DNA of 64,000 nucleotides from Mobiluncus curtisii subsp. curtisii ATCC 35241 (lineage in GTDB: Bacteria; Actinomycetota; Actinomycetes; Actinomycetales; Actinomycetaceae), in the NCBI RefSeq assembly GCF_000146285.1, contig NZ_GL385912.1, forward strand, positions 317,777 through 381,776. Direction: 5' to 3'. The notes below the pieces were generated by a model. It was given only the letters and a program-made list of their open reading frames with translations. It had not been told where the DNA came from and did no database searches. Both the position numbers and the translations under genes were made by a program. Within the stretch, counting starts at the first letter, position 1. Every line of letters begins with the position of its first letter. Below are positions 27,589 to 37,303 of the stretch, piece by piece.

Positions 27589-28377
27589 CTAAGACTTCAT
27601 TCTGGCAGTGTAGCGCCCCTGCTCCGTGTGCGTTATCTCCAGTTCAAGACCGTACATGGCGCTCATAGTGGAGCTGGTCAGCACGTTTTCAAGGGGGCCG
27701 GAGGCAAACACGCGACCTTCCTTAAGCGCTAGTGCGTGGGTAAACCCGGGAGGGATTTCCTCCAAGTGATGCGTGACCATGACCATGACCGGGCTTTTCG
27801 GGTCACGTGCCAGTTCTGCCAGCCCACTGAGCAATAGTTCACGCCCACCCAGGTCGAGGGCAGCTGCCGGTTCGTCCAAAATCAGCATTTCCGGGTCTAT
27901 CATGAGGGCTCGTGCCACTAAAACGCGCTGTTTCTCGCCTTGGCTCAAAGTGGCAAAGTCGCGGTCTTTCAAATCTGCCACCTCAAACATGCTCATCAGA
28001 GCTTGGGCACGTTGCACGTCCACCGTTTCGTAGCTCTCCCGCCAGGATGCCGTCATCCCCCAAATCGCGGATAGTACGGTCTTTTCTACAGTTTCCTGCG
28101 GGGGAATCTGACCGGCGAGAGCCGGGGAGGCGTATCCCACCCGCTGACGAATCTCCGCAATCTCGGTTTTTCCTAATACTTCGTCCAGGATTTCCACCCG
28201 CCCTCGCGAGGGGTAAATCCGCCCCGCCAGCATATCCACCAAGGTGGTCTTTCCTGCCCCATTGGGTCCCAGCACCACCCAGTGCTGTCCCAGGTGAATC
28301 CGCCAATTGACGTTATGCAAAATAGAGGTGCGATTACGCCACAATTCAACGTTGTCACACCGGGCGACCAAAGTCAT
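27589..28377 (-). CDS. Stand-alone ABC ATPase
   Basis: A 262-residue ATPase. Walker A is LGPNGAGKTT, the signature is LSQGEKQR, Walker B is MLILDEPAAALDL, and the switch His is in VTHHLEEI. No permease gene is nearby. The overall pattern (WRNRTSILHNVNWRI, then a long His-His-Leu-Glu-Glu switch) resembles ModF/YlmA-like single-domain ATPases of uncertain role. GGAAAG precedes the ATG. It is 36 nt downstream of glgA on the same strand and may be co-transcribed. Confidence 0.85.
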   Translation of the reverse strand: MTLVARCDNVELWRNRTSILHNVNWRIHLGQHWVVLGPNGAGKTTLVDMLAGRIYPSRGRVEILDEVLGKTEIAEIRQRVGYASPALAGQIPPQETVEKTVLSAIWGMTASWRESYETVDVQRAQALMSMFEVADLKDRDFATLSQGEKQRVLVARALMIDPEMLILDEPAAALDLGGRELLLSGLAELARDPKSPVMVMVTHHLEEIPPGFTHALALKEGRVFASGPLENVLTSSTMSAMYGLELEITHTEQGRYTARMKS

Positions 28378-28413
28378 ACTGTTCTTTCCTATCCGTGGCT
28401 GGAGGGCTTTAGG

Positions 28414-29643
28414 TTAATTGTGACGCTGGGCAATGACTTTTTCATACAGTGCCATAGTTTTTTCCCCAATTGCCTCCCAAGTGAAGTGTTCTTGGGCGCG
28501 CTTACGACCCGCCTGTCCCATCTCCCGGGCGCGTTCGGGATGAGTCAGCATTTCGGTAATCCGCTGCGCCATCGCGCACTCAAATTCTTCGGGATGCAGA
28601 GGCTTACCCGTACCGTCATTGACCTGTTCAATCGGCACTAAAAAGCCGGTTTCCCCATCGACTACCACATCGGGAATGCCCCCGGTATCGGTAGCGACCA
28701 CGGGCAAGCCGCAAGCCATCGCCTCTAGGTTCACGATTCCCAGCGGTTCGTAAATCGAGGGAGTCACAAACAAGGTCGAGCCGGTCAACAGGGCAATCAT
28801 GTGGGCGCGGTCCAGCATGTCCGCAATCCACACTACTCCCGGACGCTCCCGCTGCAGGCCATGCACCAGACTTTCGACCTCCGCCATAATCTCTGGGGTG
28901 TCGGGCGCTCCCGCGCACAAAACGATTTGGGCGTCACGAGGTACGTCGCGCAGCGCCCGCAACAGGTAAGGCAGACCCTTTTGTCGAGTAATACGCCCGA
29001 CGAAAGCTATCGTGAGGTCATCTTCGTTCAGACCATAGTCCGCCCAGACTCGACTGCGGAATTCGGGAGTGATATTAGAGAAATCCCAGGTCGTCAGGTC
29101 AATGCCGTTGTGGATGACATGGACTCGATCAGGCTCGACAGCGGGATAGCAACGCAAAATGTCGTCTTTCATAGCGTGAGACACTGCCACGATGGCGTCT
29201 GCGGCTTCGTAAGCCGTTTTTTCTGCCCAGGAAGAGATCCGGTATCCCCCGCCGAGTTGTTCAGCTTTCCACGGACGCAACGGTTCCAGGGAATGGGCGG
29301 AAATAACATGCGGAATGTCATACATCAAAGAAGCCCAATGCCCGCCCATATTTGCGTACCAAGTATGGGAATGCACCACGTCAGCCCCGGCTGCATCAGT
29401 CACAAATTCTAGGTCCACACCCAAAGTGCGGATGGCAGCGTTCGCGTCTGCCAACCCTTCCAGATAGTCGTAGCCGGTGACCCCCGGCTCGCCGCCTTCC
29501 GTGCCGGGGGTGCGAGGTCCCTCAAAACAGTGCACCCTCACTTCTGCCCGCTGCCGCAAGACCTTGGCGAGTTCGGTGACGTGAACTCCAGCTCCCCCGT
29601 AGACTTTCGGAGGATATTCCCGACTCATCAAATCAACCCGCAT
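28414..29643 (-). CDS. glgA: GT4-family glycogen synthase / maltose-1-phosphate synthase (GlgA/GlgM type)
   Basis: A 409-residue GT-B glycosyltransferase. The N-terminus SREYPPKVYGGAGVHVTELA carries the nucleotide-sugar glycine loop; later come VSAHSLEPLRPWK, FVGRITRQKGLPYLLRAL, and the donor site PSIYEPLGIVNLEAMACGLP. Actinobacterial members of this short type make maltose-1-phosphate or extend glucan from ADP-glucose. GAGG precedes the ATG. It is divergent from glgC, which supplies ADP-glucose. Confidence 0.92.
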   Translation of the reverse strand: MRVDLMSREYPPKVYGGAGVHVTELAKVLRQRAEVRVHCFEGPRTPGTEGGEPGVTGYDYLEGLADANAAIRTLGVDLEFVTDAAGADVVHSHTWYANMGGHWASLMYDIPHVISAHSLEPLRPWKAEQLGGGYRISSWAEKTAYEAADAIVAVSHAMKDDILRCYPAVEPDRVHVIHNGIDLTTWDFSNITPEFRSRVWADYGLNEDDLTIAFVGRITRQKGLPYLLRALRDVPRDAQIVLCAGAPDTPEIMAEVESLVHGLQRERPGVVWIADMLDRAHMIALLTGSTLFVTPSIYEPLGIVNLEAMACGLPVVATDTGGIPDVVVDGETGFLVPIEQVNDGTGKPLHPEEFECAMAQRITEMLTHPERAREMGQAGRKRAQEHFTWEAIGEKTMALYEKVIAQRHN

Positions 29644-29798
29644 GGCAACCTCGCTTTAACACAAATCGACCCAGTACAACTCGGCCCGTAGTATCCCCGG
29701 AAAGACCCTGAGTGGCGAACCGCGACTGCACCTCTAACCTATCCCATTTGCGTGTAAAAAAACCTGAGAAATACCACACAAAAGCTAAAAAAATCTCC

Positions 29799-29804
29799 TA
29801 GAGT
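29799..29804 (+). promoter_or_regulatory. Probable -10 element (TAGAGT) of leaderless glgC
   Basis: TAGAGT ends 6 nt before ATG 29811 and no ribosome binding site is present in the A-rich sequence upstream. No good -35 was found. Confidence 0.45.
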
Positions 29805-29810
29805 TAATGC

Positions 29811-31049
29811 ATGGCACAACCAAAAGTTTTGACAATTATTCTCGCTGGCGGCGAGGGCAAACGCCTGATGCCTCTCACTGAAGACCGCGCCAAGCCCGCG
29901 GTGCCTTTCGGCGGTCACTACCGACTGATTGACTTCGCGTTGTCAAACGTGGTGAACTCCGGCTATCACCGGGTTATCGTCCTGACCCAATACAAGTCAC
30001 ATTCCTTAGACCGACACATCGCTACGGCCTGGCATATGTCGAACATTCTGGGCAACTATGTGGCACCTGTACCAGCTCAGCAACGCACCGGGAAACACTG
30101 GTACATGGGGTCAGCAGACGCAATTTTTCAATCTGAAAACATCATCAGTGACGAACGCCCTGACTACGTGCTGATTATCGGAGCTGACAACATCTACCGG
30201 ATGGACTTCTCACAGATGGTGGAGGAACACATCGAGTATGGACTGCCCGCCACGGTGGCAGGCATCCGGCAGCCTCTGCAAATGGCATCTTCCTTTGGAG
30301 TCATTGAAGCCGACGAAGCCGGAAAAATCACTGCTTTCCGGGAAAAACCCCACGATGCGGTCGGGCTGCCCGATGCACCCAATCAAGTCCTCGCCTCCAT
30401 GGGTAACTACGTATTCAACACTGATGCCCTGCTCGAGGCACTGCAGCGAGACTCTCAAAATGACGACTCAAATCACGATATGGGTGGGGACATAGTGCCA
30501 TATTTTGTCTCTCGCGGGGAAGCCCACTGCTACGACTTTATCCGCAACGATATCCCCGGTTCGACCGAACGGGACCGGGACTATTGGCGTGACGTCGGTA
30601 CTATTGACGCCTATTACGAAGCGTCAATGGACCTCATTGCGGTCCACCCCATTTTTAACCTGTATAACCCGAAGTGGCCGATTATGACGACGGTGGACGG
30701 CGAACTGCCCCCCGCCAAATTCGTCTACGGGGATGATTCCCGTATGGGACACGCCATTGACTCTTTTGTCTCCAGCGGCACGATTATTTCTGGGGCTCTG
30801 TGTGTCCACTCAATCATTTCCCCCGGAGTTCGTATGAATTCCTGGTCCGAAGTGACTGACTCGGTCTTGATGAACGGCGTGGTACTGGCGCGGCATGCAA
30901 AAGTCGACCGTGCCATCTTGGACAAGAACGTTTACGTTGGTGAGGGCGTCACTATTGGCGTTGACCTCGAACAAGACCGGGCGCGCGGCTTCCTGGTGAC
31001 TGATTCCGGGATTACGGTCGTCCCCAAAGGCACTCGGGTCGAGCAGTAG
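29811..31049 (+). CDS. glgC: Glucose-1-phosphate adenylyltransferase
   Basis: A 412-residue enzyme making ADP-glucose for glycogen synthesis. The N-terminal nucleotidyltransferase has [26 protein letters not shown] and [23 protein letters not shown] carries the catalytic acid; [12 protein letters not shown] follows. The C-terminal third is a left-handed beta-helix with [10 protein letters not shown]. The ATG at 29811 appears leaderless. serB starts 3 nt after its stop. Confidence 0.96.
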   Translation: MAQPKVLTIILAGGEGKRLMPLTEDRAKPAVPFGGHYRLIDFALSNVVNSGYHRVIVLTQYKSHSLDRHIATAWHMSNILGNYVAPVPAQQRTGKHWYMGSADAIFQSENIISDERPDYVLIIGADNIYRMDFSQMVEEHIEYGLPATVAGIRQPLQMASSFGVIEADEAGKITAFREKPHDAVGLPDAPNQVLASMGNYVFNTDALLEALQRDSQNDDSNHDMGGDIVPYFVSRGEAHCYDFIRNDIPGSTERDRDYWRDVGTIDAYYEASMDLIAVHPIFNLYNPKWPIMTTVDGELPPAKFVYGDDSRMGHAIDSFVSSGTIISGALCVHSIISPGVRMNSWSEVTDSVLMNGVVLARHAKVDRAILDKNVYVGEGVTIGVDLEQDRARGFLVTDSGITVVPKGTRVEQ

Positions 31050-31052
31050 CCC

Positions 31053-31973
31053 ATGGCTGAACTCTCGCTGCCCCTGCGTTTTACGTGCGTGTGGGAAAAA
31101 GACACTGCGGATATAGCCCCGGAGGCGTTTCTGTCCGCGGTGCTACACGCTACCGGACTGAACCCCGCCGCGCCACCAGTCCGTTCCTCGTCAGAGGAAC
31201 TTAGTCGAGTATCTCTGGAAGTTCCGGCCGCACCATCTACCTCTCGGGAACAGAGAGCGGCGTGGACCCGCGCTATTGAAATTGAACTGGATTCACCGCA
31301 ACTCGCTGTAGCGATAACGTCTGGAGAAATGGCGTTACGAGGTCCTGCCCTGGTGGTTTTGGACGGGGATTCTACGCTATTTACCGGGGAAGGCATCGAC
31401 CTGGTGGCTGCCCACGCCGGGACACAGGCAGAAGTCGCTGCCATCACTGCTGCCGCAATGCGCGGAGAACTCGACTTTGCCCAGTCCCTGCGGCGTCGCA
31501 TGGGAACATTACGGGGTCTATCGGTCAGTGTCTTGGATCAAGTGCGCCAGGATTATCATTTTTCACCGGGAGCGACACAGATGGTGTCGGCTTTTCATCA
31601 CCACGGTGTAAAAGTCGGGGTGGTGTCCGGCGGGTTCATGGAACTGGTGGAACCACCCGCAACGCAAATCGGGCTGGACTTCGTTAAGGCCAACCGGTTC
31701 GAGGTGGCAAACGGTCAGCTCACCGGTGCCCCTGAGGGAGACATTGTGACCGCCGAAACTAAGGAAACTTGCCTGCGTTCGTGGGCAGCCGAGCTAGGTA
31801 TAGGTCTCAATCGCTGCGTAGCGATGGGAGACGGCGCCAATGACCTGAAAATGGTGCGCGCCGCTGGATTGGGGGTTGCCTACCAAGCCAAACCTGCCCT
31901 GCAAGCCGCTGCTGATGTGCGTCTCTCGTGGTCTAACCTCGCGGTGCTCGCGGCGCTCACTCTCCCGAGCTGA
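31053..31973 (+). CDS. serB: Phosphoserine phosphatase
   Basis: A 306-residue HAD-superfamily enzyme, last step of serine synthesis. Motif I is VVLDGDSTLFTGEG (DxDST, nucleophile Asp), motif II is VGVVSGGFMELVEP, and motif IV is AMGDGANDLKM, followed by GVAYQAKPALQAAAD. The first 100 residues are a poorly conserved regulatory-like domain. The ATG lies 3 nt after glgC with no separate ribosome binding site, so it relies on coupling. serA is at 52813, elsewhere in the window. Confidence 0.9.
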   Translation: MAELSLPLRFTCVWEKDTADIAPEAFLSAVLHATGLNPAAPPVRSSSEELSRVSLEVPAAPSTSREQRAAWTRAIEIELDSPQLAVAITSGEMALRGPALVVLDGDSTLFTGEGIDLVAAHAGTQAEVAAITAAAMRGELDFAQSLRRRMGTLRGLSVSVLDQVRQDYHFSPGATQMVSAFHHHGVKVGVVSGGFMELVEPPATQIGLDFVKANRFEVANGQLTGAPEGDIVTAETKETCLRSWAAELGIGLNRCVAMGDGANDLKMVRAAGLGVAYQAKPALQAAADVRLSWSNLAVLAALTLPS

Positions 31974-32025
31974 CTCAATCCGGTTCTCGCGAAAGTTGTT
32001 TGTCTGAGCAGCTCCACGTTCGCAT

Positions 32026-33165
32026 TCAGCGGGTTGAAGGGCGCTCCGGGTTGGAAACGTCGACCACTTTCACGTCCTGCACCGTGAACAAAAGCTTAGC
32101 TACCTGGGCTTTTTCCACCGAGTCACGCGAATTACCCCAAATTAAACTGCGCCCGTCACGCAACTTAAACTGCAGCTGAGCCGGATCGTCGGAAGTCACC
32201 GCGGCAATCATAGATCGCAGTTCCTGGGGCATATCCCCAAAGGCAATTAAAGCTGCATCTACCAGCTTGCGAGTTTGCCCGCCGAGCTTCTCCATATCGA
32301 CATCCAGCTGCGGCAGTCCCGCCACATCGCCAGGGGCAATCTCCAACACCACTCCGGATCGATCAACACCCACGACCTTGCCATTTTGCCGCACGGTAGC
32401 CACCGGAACACGCTCCACAACGTGAATGTTCAAACCGTGCAGCCAAGCCGGTGAGACTTTCGCGTCCTTCAGGGCACTAACTTCCTGCAGCACCGTTTTT
32501 GCCACACCTGCCGTCGCCAGACTGGTGATAGAGCGTCCCTCGAAACGTTGAGTAGCTTGGCAAATCTGGCCAATGTCTACATTGCGAGTGCCCGTGACAT
32601 GGCATTTGGAGAGCTGGTAGGCAAATAGTGGCGAAAAAAACAGCACATACAAAACAATCAGGATTCCCAGCAGCACCCCTATCAGTCCGGAAACCCGCAG
32701 TCGTAGCCGGTGACGGTGAATAAATTCTTGTTCCTCTAACCGATCCAACAACGTGTTATCTACGCTTGCCACCCGCAGCGAATCCCAGGGGGAACTTGCC
32801 TCAAAACGAGCCCCCCCAACGGAGGATGCCTTTGGATTGCGTTTATGCTGAGAAACTTTTTGGGCAGCTTTCACCGCCTCTCGGTTTGCTTTCGCAGCTC
32901 GCTTTTGGGCTTTCTTAGTAGCTTTTTTTTCGTCGCGTTCCTGTTTGTTGAGTTGCGCCGGAGTCGGCTTTTTTGATTTTGTTTCGGAGGCAGAAGTTCC
33001 GGGGTTCGCCGTATCGGTCGCGGTGGCGCGCTCACGAGGGCGGGACGGAGCGTCCTTGCCGAGGTCAACGCTTTTGGGGTCAACTACGGGTCGCCGGGAT
33101 CGCCCCCGACGAGAGCCACGACCCTCTGCGGGCTTCCCCAGGGTGGGACGAGAAGGTGGTTTCAC
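32026..33165 (-). CDS. ftsQ: Cell division protein FtsQ
   Basis: A 379-residue bitopic division protein linking early and late divisome parts. A long, Lys/Ala-rich, basic cytoplasmic region (about 1-165) precedes one transmembrane helix (about 177-200, VSGLIGVLLGILIVLYVLFF). A POTRA domain (YQLSKCHVTGTRNVDIGQI) and the FtsQ domain (VERVPVATVRQNGKVVGVDRSGVVL) follow. The N-terminal part is longer than in typical FtsQ. The GTG start overlaps the murC stop (GTGA). It is the last gene of the cluster; no ftsZ follows. Confidence 0.92.
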   Translation of the reverse strand: MKPPSRPTLGKPAEGRGSRRGRSRRPVVDPKSVDLGKDAPSRPRERATATDTANPGTSASETKSKKPTPAQLNKQERDEKKATKKAQKRAAKANREAVKAAQKVSQHKRNPKASSVGGARFEASSPWDSLRVASVDNTLLDRLEEQEFIHRHRLRLRVSGLIGVLLGILIVLYVLFFSPLFAYQLSKCHVTGTRNVDIGQICQATQRFEGRSITSLATAGVAKTVLQEVSALKDAKVSPAWLHGLNIHVVERVPVATVRQNGKVVGVDRSGVVLEIAPGDVAGLPQLDVDMEKLGGQTRKLVDAALIAFGDMPQELRSMIAAVTSDDPAQLQFKLRDGRSLIWGNSRDSVEKAQVAKLLFTVQDVKVVDVSNPERPSTR

Positions 33166-34661
33166 GCCTGGCTCGCTTTCGCCTGAGTCGCTTGTTCCAC
33201 CGATGCATAGTCATGTCCTGCGGCGATAGCGTGACCGACGTGAGTGATGGAGCCAGCCCCCAAGAACAACAGAAAATCGCCGGGACGAGCAGCCCGGAAC
33301 GCGTGCAGTCCCGCCGCGTACATATCCGCTACGTAGGTTCCCTTCCCGAGATGCTCGGTGATGATATTGCCATTCACACCGGGAATCGGCGCTTCACGGG
33401 CAGCATAGACCGCGCATACGGTCAAGTCATCCACCGTAGCAAAAACGCGGGCGAAAGCATCGACGTTATGGTAGGTCCGGGAATACAGATGTGGCTGGAA
33501 ACACACCAGCAATCTGCCCTTACCAGCCAGGTCACGAGCCGCCTGCAAGGTAGCGGCAATCTCGGTGGGATGGTGTCCATAATCGTCATAGATGCGTACC
33601 CCATCGCGTTCCCCAACCGGCTGCATCCGGCGGTCAGCTCCCGAAAAAGTCCTTAACGCCGCGATGAACTGGGACAAGTCCGCCCCCAGGACATAGGCAG
33701 CCCCCAGGGCCCCACCCGCATTCAACAGCATGTGTTTACCGCCGATACGCAAGTTCAACTGCCCATGAAACACCTGCTGTCCAGCATCGGTGATAGTAAC
33801 TTGGCATTGACCTCGACCCGGTCCCAGTTCCGGTTCGTGCAACTGCACTACGACATCTCCAGCCAGGGGGACCCCGAAACCATAGGAAATAACCCGCGGT
33901 CCGTCAGCGTCGCCTCGCGCTGAAACCTGCTCAGCGAGCCTTTTGACCCCGGCATCATCGGCACACAGCACCAACGCCCCACCCTTGCGCAGTCGACCGG
34001 TAAAGTTCACGAACGCCTGCTCAAACGCTGCCGCGCTACCCCAGTGATCGAGGTGATCCGGCTCAATGTTGGTGATGACTTCCACCGCGGGTGAATAATT
34101 CAGGAAAGATCCATCGGATTCATCAGCCTCGATGACAAAGGCGGAGCCTGATCCCAAACGTGCTCCCGTCCCCAAATCGGCGATAATTCCCCCGATAGCA
34201 AAGGACGGATCCGCGCCAATGTCCAGCAAGGAATGAGCCATCATGGATGAAGTGCTGGTCTTGCCATGCGCGCCAGCCACTGCCACCAGCTCGTGAGAAC
34301 GAGTACAAAAGTCTAGGGCTTGAGAACGATGCCAGATTTCTAAGCCCAGAGCCTTGGCGCGGGCAGCTTCGGGGTTATCCTCATGTATCGCCGAAGTCAC
34401 CACCACGATGGCATTAGCGGGAACCTGTTCCTCCCGGTGTCCCACGTGAACATTGATACCCGCCTCGCGCAGTTGTCCCAAGGTATCAGCTGGCACCTGG
34501 TCGGAACCGGACACCTGATACCCCAGTTCATGCAGCAGTAGCGCGAGGACACTCATGCCCGCCCCGCCGATACCAATCAGATAAAATTCCTGGTCAGAAG
34601 GGACCTCGTGGGCAGCAGTGACGTTGGACAGATTCGTGGAACTGTCTTTAAATTCGGGCAT
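33162..34661 (-). CDS. murC: UDP-N-acetylmuramate--L-alanine ligase
   Basis: A 499-residue Mur ligase adding the first amino acid of the peptide stem. Seen are the N-terminal UDP-binding IGIGGAGMSVLALLL, the ATP loop AGAHGKTSTSSMMAH, EADESDGSFLNY, NIEPDHLDHWG, and YDDYGHHPTEIAA. GGAGG precedes the ATG, which is 2 nt after the murG stop. Cytoplasmic. Confidence 0.96.
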   Translation of the reverse strand: MPEFKDSSTNLSNVTAAHEVPSDQEFYLIGIGGAGMSVLALLLHELGYQVSGSDQVPADTLGQLREAGINVHVGHREEQVPANAIVVVTSAIHEDNPEAARAKALGLEIWHRSQALDFCTRSHELVAVAGAHGKTSTSSMMAHSLLDIGADPSFAIGGIIADLGTGARLGSGSAFVIEADESDGSFLNYSPAVEVITNIEPDHLDHWGSAAAFEQAFVNFTGRLRKGGALVLCADDAGVKRLAEQVSARGDADGPRVISYGFGVPLAGDVVVQLHEPELGPGRGQCQVTITDAGQQVFHGQLNLRIGGKHMLLNAGGALGAAYVLGADLSQFIAALRTFSGADRRMQPVGERDGVRIYDDYGHHPTEIAATLQAARDLAGKGRLLVCFQPHLYSRTYHNVDAFARVFATVDDLTVCAVYAAREAPIPGVNGNIITEHLGKGTYVADMYAAGLHAFRAARPGDFLLFLGAGSITHVGHAIAAGHDYASVEQATQAKASQA

Positions 34662-34663
34662 GT

Positions 34664-35836
34664 TTAGGCCTCCTCGGATTTTCCGGATGTTTCACGCCAG
34701 ACTGTCAGGATGAGATCGCAGAGATTTTCTGCCCCGCGCGTGGTACCGACCTGGGCTGCCGCCGCGCGCATGGTGGCGTTTTGCTCGGGGTCTAGCAGAC
34801 GTAGCAGCAGTTCGGCAGCGGTAGACTCGGTCAGTTTCTTTTGATCGAGCAAGAACGCTCCCTCGGCTTCCACTACCCCGCGCGCGTTCAGAGCCTGTTC
34901 CCCATTGCCAATGGGTAGAGGCACGTAAAGAGTAGGAATCGCCAGGGCGGTATTTTCCGCGACAGTTGCCGCCCCCGCACGGCACACTACACAGTCAGCT
35001 AGCGCCAGACCATAGTGCATCTCGGTGAGATAGTCTCGCACCTGGTAACGCTGCTCCAGATGATGTTTCGTAACGAAATCCTGGACCGGACCGTCCTTAC
35101 CTTTCCCGGTGAGGTGAATGACCTGGGCGGAAGGATTTTCCTGGAACACTCGCAAAAGCGCGTCGGGCAAGACTTCGTTGAGACGTTGCGCTCCCAGAGA
35201 GCCTCCGGTTATCAACACCGTGGGGTGCGAAGGCGGCAAACCAAAGAATTCGGCAGCTTCAGCACGGGCTGCGTCCCTGGTCAGGGGCATTTCCAACTGA
35301 TGAGCCAGTGCGAGGATGCTGGGTCGCAAGGGCAGACCGACCACGCGGGTCTCACCGTGTTTCGATTTCAACCCGGTGCCCTCAAAAGTCAGACCAACCC
35401 CAGCGGCGTAGCGTGACCCCACCCGATTGGCAAGCCCCGGCCTGGCATTTTGTTCATGAATGACGATGGGAATGCCCAGGCGTTTCGCGGCGAAATACAC
35501 CGGAGTGGAAACGTAGCCACCAAAGCCAACCACCAGGCGTACCCCCCGTTTTTGGAAAGTATCGCGCAGCAACGCCACCACGCGACGCATCTTGACGGGC
35601 AAACGGACCAAATCCGAACTGGGACGACGCGGCATGGGCAAGCGGGGAATGGTCAACAGTTCGTAGCCGGCGGCAGGAACTAACTCACTTTCCAGCCCTT
35701 CGGAAGTACCCACAACCAGAGGATCGAAGTCGAATTCAGTGGACTTTAGTGCGGCAATAGTCGCCAGCAAAGGATTCACGTGTCCCGCGGTACCGCCGCC
35801 TGCGAAAACAATGACCGGTCTCGAGATGTCACTCAC
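34664..35836 (-). CDS. murG: Lipid II synthase, UDP-GlcNAc transferase
   Basis: A 390-residue GT-B enzyme that adds GlcNAc to lipid I on the inner membrane face. Seen are FAGGGTAGHVNPLLA (G-loop 1), GFGGYVSTP (G-loop 2), IHEQNARPGLANR, and the C-terminal donor site ITGGSLGAQRLNE and CRAGAATVAENTALA. It starts with GTG; GAGGG lies upstream. Confidence 0.96.
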   Translation of the reverse strand: MSDISRPVIVFAGGGTAGHVNPLLATIAALKSTEFDFDPLVVGTSEGLESELVPAAGYELLTIPRLPMPRRPSSDLVRLPVKMRRVVALLRDTFQKRGVRLVVGFGGYVSTPVYFAAKRLGIPIVIHEQNARPGLANRVGSRYAAGVGLTFEGTGLKSKHGETRVVGLPLRPSILALAHQLEMPLTRDAARAEAAEFFGLPPSHPTVLITGGSLGAQRLNEVLPDALLRVFQENPSAQVIHLTGKGKDGPVQDFVTKHHLEQRYQVRDYLTEMHYGLALADCVVCRAGAATVAENTALAIPTLYVPLPIGNGEQALNARGVVEAEGAFLLDQKKLTESTAAELLLRLLDPEQNATMRAAAAQVGTTRGAENLCDLILTVWRETSGKSEEA

Positions 35837-35950
35837 ACCCTCAACTTTAGCGTGTTTTATCCAGAAACTTTTTCAGGGCACGGTTTAAGGTGCGGTTGTC
35901 GGGGAGTATGCGACCGTTTTTCCCCACTTTATCGATGTCAAGAGAAACGT

Positions 35951-37303
35951 TCAACGGTGCACCCGTCCGGGCAGCAACACCGCTGCCCCGCGTCGCAGGG
36001 GACGCATCCGAGCTTTCAGGGCTGCGTCAGCCCCTGGTTCGGCACGCGCGAAACACATCATCATTCCCATCGCTGCCATGATGGAGAGCAGGGAGGAGCC
36101 ACCTGAAGAAAGCAGCGGTAGGGGCACCCCAATAATCGGGAGCAGACCAATCACGGCACCGATATTGATGATAGTTTGGGAAAAAATCCAGCCTGTCAGA
36201 CCCGCTACGGTGTAGCACACGAACGGATTGGTTTCGGGAGTCATCATCCGCATCATTGTCAGGCACAGCACCACAAACAAACCCAGAACCAGGAAAGTCC
36301 CCAGAATTCCAAATTCCTCACCCAAGATGGCAAAAATATAATCCGTATCCGCTTCCGGCAGGTAGGACCATTTTTCTCGGCTGGCCCCCGGACCGACCCC
36401 GGTCAACCCCCCGGTAGCCAAAGACCACAAGCCGTGCTGTCGCTGGTAGCCAATACCGGTGGGGTCAGTGGTGGAGGCATCCATGAATCCAAAGACGCGG
36501 CGGCGACGGTTGGCGGAACTCATCACTGCCAGGGTGACCCCAAAAATTCCTAACAGGATGGTCCCCGCAAAGTATCGCCAGGGAATCCCTGCCACGAATA
36601 CCGCCGACAAAATGAGCGCTGCCATCACCATCGCGGTGCCCAAATCTCGCCCAATCATGACCAAGCCCAGCGACCCTACCGCGGGCAGCCCGGCATTGAG
36701 CAGCCAGCGTTTCTGATCTCTAGCCTCCCGTAGTTCCGGATCCGCCAAGACCCGCCCCAACGCAACTACCAGAGCCAGCTTCATAAACTCGGAAGGCTGG
36801 ATGGTAAAGACACCACCGAGGTTAATCCAGTTCGTGTTACCGCCCGCAGAAGCACCGTGCATACCCGGCACGAATACCATAATCTGCAGCAACCATGACG
36901 CTCCCAGGAACCACCAGGTCCACTTTTGATAAAAAGCCAACGGAATTCTGGAAGTAATCAGCAAAATCAACAGTGCCGCGACATAAATCAGCGAACGTTT
37001 CCCAAAGGACAGAAACGGGTTTGCCCCACTTTCCAGGGCAGTGATGGTCGAGGCGGAAAACACCAGGATAAAGCCAATGATGAACAGCAGCAGGGTGGTG
37101 ACCAAAATCAGGTAATAACTCAGGACCGGCTGGTTCTTCCACCCCCCAATCAAGGTAGGGAGCGCGGGCTTTTCCCGGGATGACGCGGCAGCTTGGGCTG
37201 AGGCGGAGTTGACGTCAACCAAGACGGGGGCTGACTTTCGCGAGGAAACCTTCGGTAGTTTCGCGTCTCGAGGTGTCTTAGGAGCCTTGTTCCTCCCCGC
37301 CAT
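35951..37303 (-). CDS. ftsW: Septal peptidoglycan polymerase FtsW
   Basis: 450 residues from ATG 37303, chosen because GGGGGAG lies 8 nt upstream; the longer frame to 37387 would lie deep in murD. A SEDS-family glycosyltransferase with about ten transmembrane helices after a basic N-terminal tail of about 50 residues. Motifs include LGGVFTIQPSEFMKLAL with the catalytic-loop region, AILGEEFGILGT, and the late GVPLPLLSSGGSS. It overlaps the murD 3' end by 26 nt. Partner of FtsI in septal wall synthesis. Confidence 0.95.
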   Translation of the reverse strand: MAGRNKAPKTPRDAKLPKVSSRKSAPVLVDVNSASAQAAASSREKPALPTLIGGWKNQPVLSYYLILVTTLLLFIIGFILVFSASTITALESGANPFLSFGKRSLIYVAALLILLITSRIPLAFYQKWTWWFLGASWLLQIMVFVPGMHGASAGGNTNWINLGGVFTIQPSEFMKLALVVALGRVLADPELREARDQKRWLLNAGLPAVGSLGLVMIGRDLGTAMVMAALILSAVFVAGIPWRYFAGTILLGIFGVTLAVMSSANRRRRVFGFMDASTTDPTGIGYQRQHGLWSLATGGLTGVGPGASREKWSYLPEADTDYIFAILGEEFGILGTFLVLGLFVVLCLTMMRMMTPETNPFVCYTVAGLTGWIFSQTIINIGAVIGLLPIIGVPLPLLSSGGSSLLSIMAAMGMMMCFARAEPGADAALKARMRPLRRGAAVLLPGRVHR